Assembly: GCF_014652935.1 (NCBI RefSeq) | Contig: NZ_BMZT01000003.1 | Span: forward strand, 186,001-250,000 | Length of the DNA stretch: 64,000 nucleotides | From: Luteimonas padinae | GTDB taxonomy: Bacteria; Pseudomonadota; Gammaproteobacteria; Xanthomonadales; Xanthomonadaceae | Direction: 5' to 3' | Shown: in pieces, positions 39,412-51,161 of the stretch | Layout of the letters: each line of letters starts with the position of its first letter | Numbering within the stretch: position 1 is the first letter of the stretch | The notes under the pieces: model-generated | Told to the model about the DNA's origin: nothing | The model's input: only the letters and a program-made list of their open reading frames with translations | Database searches by the model: none | Position numbers and translations under genes: made by a program

Positions 39412-40518
39412 ATGTCGCGCGCCTACAACTTCAGTCCCGGCCCCGCCATGCTGCCGGAATCCGTGCTGCTCGAAGCGCGGGGGACCCTGCTGGAGTACGG
39501 CGATGCCGGCGCCTCGATCGTGGAGATCAGCCACCGCGGGCCCGAATTCATGGACATCGCGGCCCGCGCCGAGGCCGACCTGCGCGAGCTGCTGTCGATC
39601 CCGGCCGACTACGCCGTGCTGTTCCTGCCCGGTGGCGCCACCACCCAGCAGGCGCTGCTGCCGCTGAACTTCGCGGCGCCGGGCCAGCGCGCCGACTACG
39701 TGCTGACCGGCCACTGGGGCGCGACCGCGACCCGCCAGGCCGCACCCTACGTCGACCTCAACGTCGCCGCCAGCGGCGAGGCCGACGGCTATCGCAGCAT
39801 CCCGCCGGTGGACGCGTGGCAGCTGTCGGACGATGCGGCCTACGTCCACGTCACCGCCAACGAGACCATCCACGGCGTCGAGTTCCGGCCGGCCACACCC
39901 GGCGGCCACGCCTTCCCCGACACCGGCGACGTGCCGCTGTTCGCCGACTTCAGCTCCAGCATCGCCTCCGAACCGATCGACGTGTCGCGCTTCGGTGCCA
40001 TCTACGCCGGCGCGCAGAAGAACCTGGGCCCGGTGGGCATCGGCGTGGTGATCGTGCGCCGCGACCTGCTGGAGCGCGCCGGCCAGCCGCGCGCCGACAT
40101 CTTCGACTACCGCCTGCAGCTGGCGGCGGACTCGATGCTCAACACGCCGCCGACCTGGAACTGGTACGTCGCCGGCCTGACCTTCCGCTGGATGCTCGAC
40201 GAGGGCGGGGTGGAGGAGTTCGCGCGCCGCAGCGACGCGAAGGCGGGGCTGCTGTATGCCGCCATCGACGGCTCCGGCGGCTTCTACCGCAACGGGGTCG
40301 ACGTGGCCGCGCGCTCGCGCATGAACGTGCCGTTCTTCCTGCCCGATCCGGCGCTGGACGCGGCCTTCCTGGCCGGCGCGCGCGACGCCGGGCTGGTCGG
40401 CCTCAAGGGCCACCGCGTGACCGGCGGCATGCGCGCCTCGATCTACAACCCGATGCCGCTGGCCGGCGTGCAGGAGCTGGTCGACTACATGCGGGAGTTC
40501 CAGCGTCGCCATGGCTGA
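39412..40518 (+). CDS. serC: Phosphoserine aminotransferase
   Basis: PLP enzyme making 3-phosphoserine in serine synthesis; the same enzyme acts in pyridoxine synthesis. 368 residues, start [19 protein letters not shown]. The PLP lysine is in [12 protein letters not shown]; the phosphate-binding GGATTQ and the [13 protein letters not shown] segment are present. ATG 39412 has GAGGA 7 nt upstream; an in-frame ATG at 39394 is possible. pheA begins 8 bases before its stop codon, so serC-pheA-aroA is an operon. Confidence 0.96.
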   Translation: MSRAYNFSPGPAMLPESVLLEARGTLLEYGDAGASIVEISHRGPEFMDIAARAEADLRELLSIPADYAVLFLPGGATTQQALLPLNFAAPGQRADYVLTGHWGATATRQAAPYVDLNVAASGEADGYRSIPPVDAWQLSDDAAYVHVTANETIHGVEFRPATPGGHAFPDTGDVPLFADFSSSIASEPIDVSRFGAIYAGAQKNLGPVGIGVVIVRRDLLERAGQPRADIFDYRLQLAADSMLNTPPTWNWYVAGLTFRWMLDEGGVEEFARRSDAKAGLLYAAIDGSGGFYRNGVDVAARSRMNVPFFLPDPALDAAFLAGARDAGLVGLKGHRVTGGMRASIYNPMPLAGVQELVDYMREFQRRHG

Positions 40519-41608
40519 GCGCAAGCCCGCGAAGCCCGACCTCGCCGCGGTGCGAGCGCAGATCGACGGCATCGACCGCGAGATCCAGGCGCTGATCGCC
40601 GAGCGCGCGCTGTTCGCGCGCCAGGTCGGGCGCGCCAAGGGCAAGCTGGCCGCGGCCATCGACTACTATCGGCCCGAACGCGAGGCGCAGGTGCTGCGGC
40701 GCGTGGTCGACCGCAACGACGGTCCGCTGTCGGACGAGGTGCTGGTGCGCCTGTTCCGGGAGATCATGTCGGCCTGCCTGGCGCAGCAGGAGCCGCTGAA
40801 GGTCGGCTACCTCGGCCCCGAAGGCACCTTCTCGCAGCAGGCGGTGCACAAGCATTTCGGGCACTCCGCCCACGGCCTGCCGCTGGCCAGCGTGGAGGAG
40901 GTGTTCGACGAAGTGGCCTCCGGCGCCGCCGACTTCGGCGTGGTGCCGGTGGAGAATTCCAGCCAGGGCACCATCCAGTCCACGCTCGATCTGTTCCTGA
41001 CCTCGCCGCTGATGATCTGCGGCGAAGTCGAGCTGCGCGTGCACCAGTACCTGATGTCGCGCACCGGCCGCATCGAGGACATCGAACGCATCTATTCGCA
41101 CGGACTGTCGCTGGCCCAGTGCAAGAACTGGCTGCGCCAGCACCTGCCGCTGGCCGAGAAGCTGCCGGTGGCGAGCAATGCCGAGGGCGCCCGCCGCGCG
41201 CGCAACGCCGACGACGCGGCCGCCATCGCCGGTGAGAGCGCGGGCCGGGTCTACGGCCTGAAGGTGGTGGCCGGCCCGATCGAGGACCGCGGCGACAACA
41301 CCACGCGCTTCCTGGTGATCGGCCGCGCCGCGTTCCCGCCGTCGGGCCATGACCGCACCTCGCTGCTGGTGTCGATCCACGACCAGCCCGGCGCTCTGTA
41401 CCGGGTCCTCGAACCGCTGGCGCGGCACGGCATCAGCATGGACCGGATCGAGTCGCGGCCGGCGCACGGCGCGCTGTGGCAGTACGCGTTCTTCATCGAG
41501 GTGGCCGGGCACGTGGACGAGTCGCCGCTGAAGGACGCGCTGGCCGAGATCGACGCGTTCGCGGGCGATGTGCGGGTGCTGGGTTCGTATCCGGTGGCGG
41601 TGCCTTGA
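40511..41608 (+). CDS. pheA: Bifunctional chorismate mutase / prephenate dehydratase (P-protein)
   Basis: Turns chorismate to prephenate and then phenylpyruvate. 365 residues: an AroQ mutase domain (about 10-90, [19 protein letters not shown]), a prephenate dehydratase domain (about 97-275, [30 protein letters not shown], and the catalytic Thr in [12 protein letters not shown]) and a C-terminal ACT domain (285-360, [17 protein letters not shown], with ESRP) for Phe feedback. ATG overlaps the end of serC. Confidence 0.96.
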   Translation: MAERKPAKPDLAAVRAQIDGIDREIQALIAERALFARQVGRAKGKLAAAIDYYRPEREAQVLRRVVDRNDGPLSDEVLVRLFREIMSACLAQQEPLKVGYLGPEGTFSQQAVHKHFGHSAHGLPLASVEEVFDEVASGAADFGVVPVENSSQGTIQSTLDLFLTSPLMICGEVELRVHQYLMSRTGRIEDIERIYSHGLSLAQCKNWLRQHLPLAEKLPVASNAEGARRARNADDAAAIAGESAGRVYGLKVVAGPIEDRGDNTTRFLVIGRAAFPPSGHDRTSLLVSIHDQPGALYRVLEPLARHGISMDRIESRPAHGALWQYAFFIEVAGHVDESPLKDALAEIDAFAGDVRVLGSYPVAVP

Positions 41609-42945
41609 ACGCCGGCGTGGGCGCAGCGTCGCCGCCATCGGCGCGGGAGGCCTGGCTGGCCTCGCCGGGTCGTGCGCTCTCGGGCGATTTCACGGTGCCC
41701 GGCGACAAGTCGATCTCGCACCGCGCGGTGATGTTCGCCGCGCTGGCCGACGGCCGCTCGCGCATCGACGGCTTCCTGGAAGGCGAGGACACGCGCGCGA
41801 CCGCGGCGATCTTCGCGCGGATGGGCGTCGGCATCGAAGCGCCATCGCCGTCATGCCGCATCGTCCACGGCGTCGGCATCGACGGCCTGCGCGCGCCCGG
41901 CGGCGAGCTCGACTGCGGCAACTCGGGCACCGCGATGCGCCTGCTGGCCGGGCTGCTGGCGGGTCAGGCGTTCGACAGCGTGCTGGTGGGCGACGCGTCG
42001 CTGTCGAAGCGGCCGATGCTGCGGGTGATGGCACCGCTGCGCGACATGGGCGCGGCGGTCGGTTCGGATGACGGTGAGCGCCCGCCGCTGCGGATCACCG
42101 GCGGCCGGTCGCTGCGCGGCATCGCCTTCGATTCCCCGGTGGCCAGTGCCCAGGTGAAGTCCGCCGTGCTGCTGGCGGGGCTGTACGCGCAGGGCGAAAC
42201 CGCGGTGCGCGAGCCGCGTCCCACGCGCGACTACACCGAGCGCATGCTGGCCGCGTTCGGCTGGCCGGTGGCGTTCGCGCCGGGCGAGGCGCGGCTGTCG
42301 GGCGGACACCGCCTGGCGGGGCGCGACATCGAGGTGCCCGGCGACTTCTCCTCGGCCGCGTTCTTCATCGTCGCCGCCAGCCTGGTGCCGGGCTCGGACC
42401 TGCTGCTGCGCTCGGTGGGGATCGATCCGCGCCGCACCGGGCTGCTGGAGGCGCTGCGAATGATGGGCGCCGACATCCGCGAGCTTGACCGCCGCGACGG
42501 CGTCTGCGGGCCGGTGGCGGACATCGCCGTGCGCCACGCGCCGCTGCGCGGGATCGACCTGCCCGAGGCCCTGGTCGCGGACATGATCGACGAGTTCCCC
42601 GCGTTCGCGGTGGCCGCGGCCTGCGCCAGCGGCACCACGCGCGTGACGGGAGCGGGAGAACTCCGGGTCAAGGAATCCGACCGGATCAGCGCGATGGCCA
42701 CGGGGCTGGAGGCGCTGGGCGCGCGGGTGCGCGAGACCGCGGACGGCATGCTGATCGAAGGCGGCCGGCTGCGCGCCGGGCGCGTGGACAGCCTGGGCGA
42801 CCATCGCATCGCGATGGCCTTCGCGGTGGCCGCGCAGCTGGCCGGGGGCGAGGTCGCGATCGACGATGTCGCCAACGTCGCGACCTCGTTCCCCGGCTTC
42901 GGGACGCTGGCCCGCGGCGCCGGCTTCGGGCTGCGTTCCGGCTAG
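41605..42945 (+). CDS. aroA: 3-phosphoshikimate 1-carboxyvinyltransferase (EPSP synthase)
   Basis: The sixth shikimate-pathway step. 446 residues: the PGDKSISHRAVMFAALADG motif (Lys and Arg at the active site), the GNSGTAMRLLAGLLAG motif, and ELRVKESDRISAM. The Gly in GNSGTAMRLL is the class I type residue that leaves glyphosate able to bind. Start TTG 41605 overlaps the pheA stop codon (TTGA); a GTG at 41617 is an alternative. It ends 15 nt before a convergent gene. Confidence 0.95.
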   Translation: MNAGVGAASPPSAREAWLASPGRALSGDFTVPGDKSISHRAVMFAALADGRSRIDGFLEGEDTRATAAIFARMGVGIEAPSPSCRIVHGVGIDGLRAPGGELDCGNSGTAMRLLAGLLAGQAFDSVLVGDASLSKRPMLRVMAPLRDMGAAVGSDDGERPPLRITGGRSLRGIAFDSPVASAQVKSAVLLAGLYAQGETAVREPRPTRDYTERMLAAFGWPVAFAPGEARLSGGHRLAGRDIEVPGDFSSAAFFIVAASLVPGSDLLLRSVGIDPRRTGLLEALRMMGADIRELDRRDGVCGPVADIAVRHAPLRGIDLPEALVADMIDEFPAFAVAAACASGTTRVTGAGELRVKESDRISAMATGLEALGARVRETADGMLIEGGRLRAGRVDSLGDHRIAMAFAVAAQLAGGEVAIDDVANVATSFPGFGTLARGAGFGLRSG

Positions 42946-42960
42946 CGCGAACGCTGCGCC

Positions 42961-43530
42961 TCAGCGGTCGATTCGGAACGTCACCGGGACCTGGACCTCG
43001 GCCTCGACCTGGCGGCCGCCGCGCACCGCCGGCTCGAACGTCCACTGGCGGACCGCATCCACCGCGGCCTGGTCGAGATCGCGGAAGCCGCTGCGGCGGA
43101 CCACTTCGACCCGCGCGGGCCGGCCATCGGCCCCGACGGTGGCGCCGACCAGCACGGTGCCCTCCTCGCGCCTGCGATAGGCCTCGACGGGATAGTCGGG
43201 CTCGACCCGGGCCAGCGGAGTCGCTTCGCGGTCGGGACCCGCGGGCGCGGGCGCCGCCGGTGCGCGTTCGCGGTTGGCGCGCCGGGCATCGTCGGCCGCG
43301 CGCTCGCGCTCCGCGGCCGCATCCCGGCCATCGCCGATCGCGACGGGGGGCGGCGGTACGGTCTCGGGCGCGGGTGCGACGCCGGCGCGCTGGCTGTAGA
43401 TGAACCAGCCGAAGGCAAGGAGCGCCAGCAGCAGCAGGATCCAGAGCAGCGGGGCCGCAGTTCTCTGCTCGGGGACGCCCTGCGGGGGTGGGGCCGGGGG
43501 CGGCGGCGGGAGGTCGGGCTTCGGATCCAT
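42961..43530 (-). CDS. Small TonB-like energy transducer
   Basis: 189 residues: a Pro-rich cytoplasmic start, one helix (APLLWILLLLALLAFGWFIY, residues about 26-45), a Pro/Ala/Arg-rich linker, and a C-terminal TonB domain (about 105-189, RVEPDYPVEAYRRREEG ... WTFEPAVRGG). AGGAG precedes ATG 43530. ExbB/ExbD are not nearby. It and the next gene are tandem, similar in layout but diverged, and both could energise TonB receptors such as the one at 851. Confidence 0.85.
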   Translation of the reverse strand: MDPKPDLPPPPPAPPPQGVPEQRTAAPLLWILLLLALLAFGWFIYSQRAGVAPAPETVPPPPVAIGDGRDAAAERERAADDARRANRERAPAAPAPAGPDREATPLARVEPDYPVEAYRRREEGTVLVGATVGADGRPARVEVVRRSGFRDLDQAAVDAVRQWTFEPAVRGGRQVEAEVQVPVTFRIDR

Positions 43531-43608
43531 GGCGCTCTCCTGGACTCTGCGTCGGTGCGCGGAGCCTTCCACAGCCATGGTTGACGGCGCGTGTGCGCCG
43601 CCGGGGAC

Positions 43609-44238
43609 TCAGCGCGGGCTGCTGAACGCGATCGGGACGTTCACCACGCCGGAGACCGGCGCGCCGTCGCGCATCGCGGGCCGGAACCGCCAGCGGCGGG
43701 CCGCGGCCACGGCGGCGCGATCAAGGTCCCGCGAACCGCTGCTGGACGCCACGTCCACCTGCGACGGCACGCCGCGCGGGTCGACTTCGATGCGCAGCAG
43801 CACCTCGCCCGACTCGCCGCGGCGCAGCGCGCTGCGGGGGTAGCGGGGGCTTGGCGACTCGATGGGCACCGGCGAACTCGCCGACAGCTCGACCGGGGCG
43901 ATCGCCGGAGGCGCGTCCGCGACACGCGCGTTGGCCACGGCCGGCTGGGCCGCAGGCTCTTCGATCCAGGCCTCGTCCATCGGCGCTTCGGGCATGCCGG
44001 GGGTGGCAGCGCTGCCGGAGGTGCTGGCGGTTCCGGAAGTCGGCGGGGCCGGCAGCGGCCGGAACACCGGGGCGGCGGCGGCGGGCGGCTGTTCGTCGGG
44101 ACGGTAGGGGGTGCCGTCGCGCTGGCCCAGCCATAGTGCGAGGAAGACCAGCATGCCGGCGGCGAGTCCAGCGGCGACAAACCACCAGCCGCGGAGGGTC
44201 GGAAGGGGCAGGGACCTGCGCGGGGGCGTGTGGGACAT
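43609..44238 (-). CDS. Second small TonB-like energy transducer
   Basis: 209 residues: a basic N-terminus, one helix ([20 protein letters not shown]), an Ala/Pro-rich linker, and a C-terminal TonB domain (about 130-209, SPRYPRSALRRGESGEVLLR ... WRFRPAMRDG). Divergent from serS. Paralogue in architecture of the gene downstream, 78 nt away. GAGG precedes the ATG. Confidence 0.85.
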   Translation of the reverse strand: MSHTPPRRSLPLPTLRGWWFVAAGLAAGMLVFLALWLGQRDGTPYRPDEQPPAAAAPVFRPLPAPPTSGTASTSGSAATPGMPEAPMDEAWIEEPAAQPAVANARVADAPPAIAPVELSASSPVPIESPSPRYPRSALRRGESGEVLLRIEVDPRGVPSQVDVASSSGSRDLDRAAVAAARRWRFRPAMRDGAPVSGVVNVPIAFSSPR

Positions 44239-44311
44239 GGGCGGCCTCGGATCGCGTTCGCCCGATTCTGCCACGCTGCCGCGGAGCAAAGCCCACGGCA
44301 ACACGCGATAA

Positions 44312-45682
<1,371 letters not shown>

Positions 45683-45737
45683 CCTCGCGCGGCGCTCGGC
45701 GCCTGCCGTCCCCGGTGCGTGATAGGCGGCGTTGATC

Positions 45738-45810
45738 GGACCGATTTGGTCCACATTCGTTGCGTTATCGATCCGCCGGTGGTCAAATGGCACCCAATTG
45801 TTCTATTGGG
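45738..45810. promoter_or_regulatory. Two inverted repeats before the LysR gene
   Basis: GGACC-N5-GGTCC (45738-45752) and CCCAAT-N6-ATTGGG (45793-45810), the latter ending 10 nt before the ATG. They could be autoregulatory operators, but neither is a textbook T-N11-A LysR box. Confidence 0.4.
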
Positions 45811-45820
45811 AGTCGCCCGG

Positions 45821-46789
45821 ATGCAGGATCTGAACGATCTCTATTACTTCGCCATGGTCGTCGACCACGGTGGTTTCGCGGCGGCGGAGCGCGCGCTCGG
45901 CATCCCCAAGTCGCGCCTCTCGCGCCGCATCAGCCAGCTGGAGACCGAGCTGGGCGTGCGCCTGCTGCAGCGCTCCACCCGCCGCTTCGCGGTGACCGAC
46001 GTCGGCCAGAGCGTCTACCGGCATGCGCAGTCGATGCTCGCGGAAGCCACCGCGGCGCGCGAGGTCGTCGACCGGCTCAGCGCCGAGCCGCGCGGCATCG
46101 TGCGCGCCAGCGTGCCCGTCGGGCTCGCGCAGCAGCAGATGCCGCAGCTGCTGCCGGAGTTCCTGGCGCGCTATCCGCAGGTGCGCGTGCAGATGCACGT
46201 CTCGAACCGCCGCGTCGATGTCATCAACGAGGGTTTCGACGTCGCCATCCGCGTGCGCAACAAGCTCGACGACGACGGCAGCCTGGTGATGCGCAGCTTC
46301 GGCCAGATCCAGGAGCTGCTGGTCGCCAGCCCGACCTATCTGGATCGCGCGGGCCGGCCGAAGACGCCGGAAGAGCTCAACGACCACACCACCATGACCA
46401 TGGGCGAGGATGAAGTGCGCCAGCGCTGGGAGCTGCAGGGCGCCGACGGCGAGACGCGCCGCATCGAGCTCAAGCCGCGCGTGGCCGGCGGCGACTTCCC
46501 GATGCTGATGGCGCTGGCGCGCCAGGGCCTCGGCATCACCATGCTGCCGGAGACGCTGTGCGCCGAGGCTGTCCGCAACGGCGAGCTGGAGGTGGTGCTG
46601 CCGGAGTGGCGCCTGCCGCAGGGCATCGCGCACCTGGTGTTCGCCTCGCGTCGCGGGCTGCTGCCGGCGGTGCGGGTGTTCATCGATTTCCTGGCCGAAA
46701 AGCTGCCGCCGCTGATCGAGGCCTCGCGCCTGGACTGCCAGTCGTGCGTGCGCGACGAGCCGGCCGAAGGTCCCGCGCGGGCCGCGTGA
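45821..46789 (+). CDS. LysR-family transcriptional regulator
   Basis: 322 residues. The winged helix (2-62) reads DLNDLYYFAMVVDHGGFAAA ... RLSRRISQLETELG and is followed by a periplasmic-binding-protein-like effector domain (about 90-295). The type is the conserved single LysR of xanthomonads and relatives with a FAMVVDHGGF start; its effector and targets are unknown to me. The target is not obvious, because no divergent biosynthetic gene adjoins. Start ATG 45821 has GGGAG 10 nt upstream. Inverted repeats in its upstream region suggest autoregulation. Confidence 0.9.
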   Translation: MQDLNDLYYFAMVVDHGGFAAAERALGIPKSRLSRRISQLETELGVRLLQRSTRRFAVTDVGQSVYRHAQSMLAEATAAREVVDRLSAEPRGIVRASVPVGLAQQQMPQLLPEFLARYPQVRVQMHVSNRRVDVINEGFDVAIRVRNKLDDDGSLVMRSFGQIQELLVASPTYLDRAGRPKTPEELNDHTTMTMGEDEVRQRWELQGADGETRRIELKPRVAGGDFPMLMALARQGLGITMLPETLCAEAVRNGELEVVLPEWRLPQGIAHLVFASRRGLLPAVRVFIDFLAEKLPPLIEASRLDCQSCVRDEPAEGPARAA

Positions 46790-46942
46790 CGGCGGGGTGT
46801 CCCCGCCGTGCAACGAGCGCCCACGTGCAACAGCGGCAGGGCGGGATGAATGCCGCTGCCCGTGCGACAATCGCACCCGCGCTGCCGGTGCCTGTCGGAC
46901 CAAAGTCCACCAGGGCGTAAGGCAGCGCCGCGGCAAGCTCCC

Positions 46943-47030
46943 GGAAGAGTGGCCGAGCGGTTGAAGGCACCGGTCTTGAAAACCGGCAAAGGGCAACCTT
47001 TCGTGGGTTCGAATCCCACCTCTTCCGCCA
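46943..47030 (+). tRNA. tRNA-Ser (anticodon TGA)
   Basis: 88 nt with encoded CCA at its 3' end. Acceptor GGAAGAG pairs with CTCTTCC, D-arm GCCGAGCGGTTGAAGGC, anticodon stem CCGGT/ACCGG with loop CTTGAAA (TGA at 46977-46979), long variable arm, T-loop GGGTTCGAATCCC. Confidence 0.97.
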
Positions 47031-47178
47031 TGAATGCAGCGCGCCGGTCACTCCGGGCGCAGGATGTCGACATGGTCACAGTGCATCCAGGACCACGAAC
47101 GCAGTGCGCTTGCGGCGCTGCGGCGCCACGGTTAGCCTCGCCCCCGGGGATCCAAGAACGCGTCATGAGGGGACAAGG

Positions 47179-47826
47179 ATGACCATCAGGGTCTACGTGG
47201 TGGATGACCACGCACTGGTACGCGCAGGGATGCGCATGATCCTGTCGGCCGAGACCGACATCGAAGTGGTGGGCGAAGCGGAGAGCGGCGAGGATGCCTT
47301 GCCGGAGATCCGCGCGTTGAAGCCCGACATCGTGCTCTGCGACCTGCACCTGCCCGGCGTCAGCGGGCTCGAGGTGACCGAGCGCATCGTGCGCGGCGAG
47401 TACGGGCCGAAGGTGATCGTGGTGTCGGTGCTCGAGGATGGCCCCATGCCCAAGCGGATGATCGCCGCGGGCGCGGCGGGCTACGTGGGCAAGGGCGGGG
47501 ATGCGCGCGAGCTGCTGCGTGCGGTGCGCGAAGTGGCGTCGGGACGGCGGTTCCTGGCTAGCCGTGTGGCGCAGTCGCTGGCGCTGTCGGGCCTGGATGC
47601 GACGGAGTCGCCGTTCGATTCACTCTCGCCGCGCGAGACCGAAGTCGCGATGCTGCTGGTGCAGGGCATGCGGCAGGAGGAAATCGCGCGCAGGCTGAGC
47701 CTGAGCGCGAAGACCATCAACACGCACAAGACGCGGCTGTTCGAGAAGCTGCAGGTGCACGACAGCATCGCGCTCGCGCGCCTGGCCAGCCAGTACGGCA
47801 TGGCCGACCCCGCGCACGCCATCTAG
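47179..47826 (+). CDS. NarL/UvrY-type response regulator
   Basis: 215 residues: receiver domain (1-125) with acidic pocket VVDDHALVRAG (Asp9, Asp10), phosphoacceptor Asp55 in VLCDLHLPGVSG and Lys in GYVGKGG; then a LuxR-type helix-turn-helix (about 145-205, SPRETEVAMLLVQGMRQEEI ... TINTHKTRLFEKLQV). It resembles UvrY/GacA/Xanthomonas homologues that control small RNAs binding RsmA. No sensor kinase adjoins. GAGGGGA (47166-47172) supports ATG 47179. It converges on rne. Confidence 0.9.
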   Translation: MTIRVYVVDDHALVRAGMRMILSAETDIEVVGEAESGEDALPEIRALKPDIVLCDLHLPGVSGLEVTERIVRGEYGPKVIVVSVLEDGPMPKRMIAAGAAGYVGKGGDARELLRAVREVASGRRFLASRVAQSLALSGLDATESPFDSLSPRETEVAMLLVQGMRQEEIARRLSLSAKTINTHKTRLFEKLQVHDSIALARLASQYGMADPAHAI

Positions 47827-47849
47827 CGTACGCGGGGCAGGGCTCCGGA

Positions 47850-50800
47850 TCAGGCGCCGGTGGGCGGCGCCTGGTCCTTCTTGTCGCCTTCGTCGGTTGC
47901 GACGTCCGCAGGCGCGGCCGATGCAGCGGTTGCGTCTTCAGCCACGTCCTCGCCATCGGCACCTGTGCCGGTGGGCGTGGCCGATGCCTCGAGACCGTCG
48001 AACAGGCCGCGCGGCTGCGGGGCAGGCGTCGGGAGCACGTCGGCCGGAGCGGCCTCGCGCGGTGCGTCGACTTCCCGGTCGGACTCGACTTCGGTGCCTG
48101 TGCCGGCGACGGACGCGGGCGCCGAGGCCGCGGCATCGGCCGCCTCGACGGTGCCGGCGGCGATGGCGTCGACGGCAGGCACCGGCGCATCAGCCTTCGG
48201 CGTGTCGATCGCTGGCGCGTCTACGTCCGGCGCCTGGACCACGGCCTGGGCCGGCTCCGGCGCGATGGTCGCGGCCGGCTTTGCCTTGTCCGCAGGCGAC
48301 GTGGACGCGTCCTCCACGGCGGCGTGGTCGGCTTTCGCATCGACGGCTTCCGTGGCGGCGCCGTCGGCCTTCGCATCGGCAACATCCACGGCATCGGGCG
48401 TGCGCGGTGCGGGGCGCGGCTCGGCCTGGGCGGCAGATGCGTCGTCCGCTGACGTCGCGGTCGTCGAGGTGGGCGGGACTCCAATGGATGCCTCGCCCGG
48501 GCCCGCTGCCTGGCGCTCCGGAGCGGTCGCGGCGGCCGTGGCCACTGCTGCCACGGCGGCGGTGGCCGGAGTTGCGCGTCCGGTGGCGGCTGCCGACGGC
48601 TTCACTTCGGCCTCGTCGTCCGAGAAATCGAACTCCGGCTGCGAGCTGCGCGCCACTGATACGTCGGCAGCCTCTTCGGGCGATTCGCCCGCAACCGGCG
48701 ACGCGGCGTCGGCGGCAGCGCCCTCGGCGTTCCCGCGGCGACGGCGACGGCCACCGCGGCGACCGCGGCGGCGCTTCTGCGCGCCATCGCCGGACTCGTC
48801 GTCCGTGCCGCCGGCATGACCGGCATCGCTGCCCGCATCCGCGCTGGCGCTGGTGGTGCCGGTGGCGTCGGCCGGGGTCGCAGGGCCGTCGCCGGCATCC
48901 GCGTGCACGACGGTCTGCTTCACGGCGTCGGCCGCGACCTGGGCCGGCTGCTCGTGGGCACGCTCATCGCCGGACTGGCTGGCGGCCGCAGCGGCCGGAA
49001 CCACAGTCGCCGCAGCCACGGCGACCGGCGCCGTCTCGACGACATCCCGCGCAGCGCCCTCGGTCGCCTTGCCCTGGGCCTGGTCGCCGCGACGCTGGCG
49101 GCCCTGGCCATTGCGCTCGTTGTCGCCGCGTTCGCGCTTGTCGCGCGCCGGCTTCTCGCGCGGGGGCTTCTGTGCCGGCTGGGCGTTCAGGCCGCCCGCG
49201 GCCTGCTGGCCTCCCTGGCCATTCTGCTGGCCGGGCGCTTTCTGCTTGCCGCCCTGGCCCTGTTCGCCAGCGCCGCGGCGGCCGTCGCGACGGCCACCTT
49301 CGCGACGGTCATTGCCGCCGTTGCGGTTGCCGCGGCCATCGCGCTCCTGGCGCGGGCCGCGCTCGTCGCCGCGTTCACCGCGGCGCTTGCCCGGGGTTCC
49401 TGTGGCGGGCTTCGACGCTTCGGCGGCGGGCTGGCCGACGAACAGCGCCTTCAGCCAGCCGACGATGCCGCCGCTGGCCGCCAGCGGGGCTGCCACTGGC
49501 GCCGGGGCCGGCGCCGGTTCCGGCGCTGCCACCGGCTCCGGGCGCGGTTCGCGCACCGGTGCCGGGCGCGCATGCTGCACCTTGGTCACCGCGGCTGCGG
49601 GCACATTGAGGTTGGCCTTGGTCAGCGCGATCGTCGCCACCTTGCGCGGCGTACCGCGGCGGTAGCTCGGCTTCGCCGACTCTTCGTCCAGCTCGTTGGC
49701 GCGCAGGCGCGTGACTTCGTAGTGCGGCGTGTGCAGCTGCTCGTCGGCCACGATCACGATCGGCGCCTTGTGGCGGGTCTCGATCTCGCGCAGTGCGCTG
49801 CGCTTCTCGTTGAGCAGGTAGTTGGCGATCTCCACCGGGGCCTGCACCAGCACCTGTCCGGTGTTGTCCTTCATCGCGTGCTCTTCGGCCAGGCGGATGA
49901 TCGCCAGCGCCAGCGACTCGACGCTGCGCATGCGGCCGTGGCCCTCGCAGCGCGGGCAGACGATCTGGCTGGATTCGCCCAGGCTCGCGCGCAGGCGCTG
50001 GCGGCTCATTTCCAGCAGGCCGAAGCGCGAGATGCGGCCCAGCTGCACGCGTGCGCGGTCGTATTTGAGCGCGTTCTGCAGCCGGTTCTCGACCTCGCGC
50101 TGGTGCTTGTTCGAGGACATGTCGATGAAGTCGATCACCACCAGGCCGCCGAGGTCGCGCAGGCGCAGCTGGCGCGCCACTTCCTCGGCCGCCTCCAGGT
50201 TGGTGTGGAACGCGGTTTCCTCGATGTCGCCGCCCTTGGTGGCGCGCGCCGAGTTCACGTCGACCGCGGTCAGGGCCTCGGTCTGGTCGATCACCAGCGC
50301 GCCGCCCGAGGGCAGGCGGATGGTGCGCTCGTAGGCGTTCTCGATCTGCGACTCGATCTGGAAGCGGTTGAACAGCGGGACGTCGTCGGTGTAGTGCTTG
50401 AGCTTGCGCAGGTTGTGCGGCATCACCTGCTCGACGAACTCGCGCGCCTCGGCGTACATCTCCGGGGTGTCGACCAGGATCTCGCCGATGTCGGCGCGCA
50501 TGTAGTCGCGCAGGGCGCGGATGATCAGCCGCGATTCCTGGTAGATCAGAAACGGCGCCGGCTTGGACAGCGCGGCCTCGGCCACGGCCTTCCATACCGA
50601 CAGCAGGTAGTCGAGGTCCCACTGCAGCTCTTCGGCATCGCGGCCGACGCCGGCGGTGCGGATGATCACGCCCATGTCGTCGGGGATCTGCAGCGCGTCC
50701 ATGGCGCGCTTGAGCTCGGCCCGGTCCTCGCCCTCGATCCGGCGCGAGACGCCGCCGGCGGTGGGCGAGTTCGGCATCAGCACCATGTAGCGGCCGGCCA

Positions 50801-51161
50801 GCGAGATGAACGTGGTCAGCGCCGCCCCCTTGTTGCCGCGCTCGTCCTTGTCGACCTGGACCACGACCTCCTGGCCCTCGCGCAGCAGCTCCTTGATGCC
50901 GGCCTTGTTGTGGTCGACGCCGGAGGCGAAGTAGTCGCGGGAGATTTCCTTCAGCGGCAGGAAGCCGTGGCGCTCGGCGCCGTACTCGATGAAGGCCGCT
51001 TCGAGCGAGGGCTCGATCCGGGTGATGCGGCCCTTGTAGATGTTGGACTTCTTCTGTTCCTTCGAGGGTTGCTCGATGTCGATGTCGTAGAGGTTCTGGC
51101 CATCGACGATGGCGACGCGCAGTTCTTCTGCCTGCGTCGCATTGATCAGCATGCGCTTCAT
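47850..51161 (-). CDS. rne: Ribonuclease E
   Basis: Endoribonuclease for mRNA decay and rRNA/tRNA processing. 1103 residues: S1 domain (about 35-125, [20 protein letters not shown]), RNase-H-like and DNase-I-like catalytic parts with the conserved Asp of [15 protein letters not shown] and LVVIDFIDM, and the Zn-link VCPRCEGHG near residue 400. Residues about 520-1103 are disordered: Pro/Ala/Asp-rich with two Arg-rich patches ([10 protein letters not shown]..., [15 protein letters not shown]) that likely bind RNA, and no membrane anchor that I can identify. The N-terminal extension upstream of ATG 51161 is non-homologous. A roughly 370-nt leader precedes it. Confidence 0.96.
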   Translation of the reverse strand: MKRMLINATQAEELRVAIVDGQNLYDIDIEQPSKEQKKSNIYKGRITRIEPSLEAAFIEYGAERHGFLPLKEISRDYFASGVDHNKAGIKELLREGQEVVVQVDKDERGNKGAALTTFISLAGRYMVLMPNSPTAGGVSRRIEGEDRAELKRAMDALQIPDDMGVIIRTAGVGRDAEELQWDLDYLLSVWKAVAEAALSKPAPFLIYQESRLIIRALRDYMRADIGEILVDTPEMYAEAREFVEQVMPHNLRKLKHYTDDVPLFNRFQIESQIENAYERTIRLPSGGALVIDQTEALTAVDVNSARATKGGDIEETAFHTNLEAAEEVARQLRLRDLGGLVVIDFIDMSSNKHQREVENRLQNALKYDRARVQLGRISRFGLLEMSRQRLRASLGESSQIVCPRCEGHGRMRSVESLALAIIRLAEEHAMKDNTGQVLVQAPVEIANYLLNEKRSALREIETRHKAPIVIVADEQLHTPHYEVTRLRANELDEESAKPSYRRGTPRKVATIALTKANLNVPAAAVTKVQHARPAPVREPRPEPVAAPEPAPAPAPVAAPLAASGGIVGWLKALFVGQPAAEASKPATGTPGKRRGERGDERGPRQERDGRGNRNGGNDRREGGRRDGRRGAGEQGQGGKQKAPGQQNGQGGQQAAGGLNAQPAQKPPREKPARDKRERGDNERNGQGRQRRGDQAQGKATEGAARDVVETAPVAVAAATVVPAAAAASQSGDERAHEQPAQVAADAVKQTVVHADAGDGPATPADATGTTSASADAGSDAGHAGGTDDESGDGAQKRRRGRRGGRRRRRGNAEGAAADAASPVAGESPEEAADVSVARSSQPEFDFSDDEAEVKPSAAATGRATPATAAVAAVATAAATAPERQAAGPGEASIGVPPTSTTATSADDASAAQAEPRPAPRTPDAVDVADAKADGAATEAVDAKADHAAVEDASTSPADKAKPAATIAPEPAQAVVQAPDVDAPAIDTPKADAPVPAVDAIAAGTVEAADAAASAPASVAGTGTEVESDREVDAPREAAPADVLPTPAPQPRGLFDGLEASATPTGTGADGEDVAEDATAASAAPADVATDEGDKKDQAPPTGA

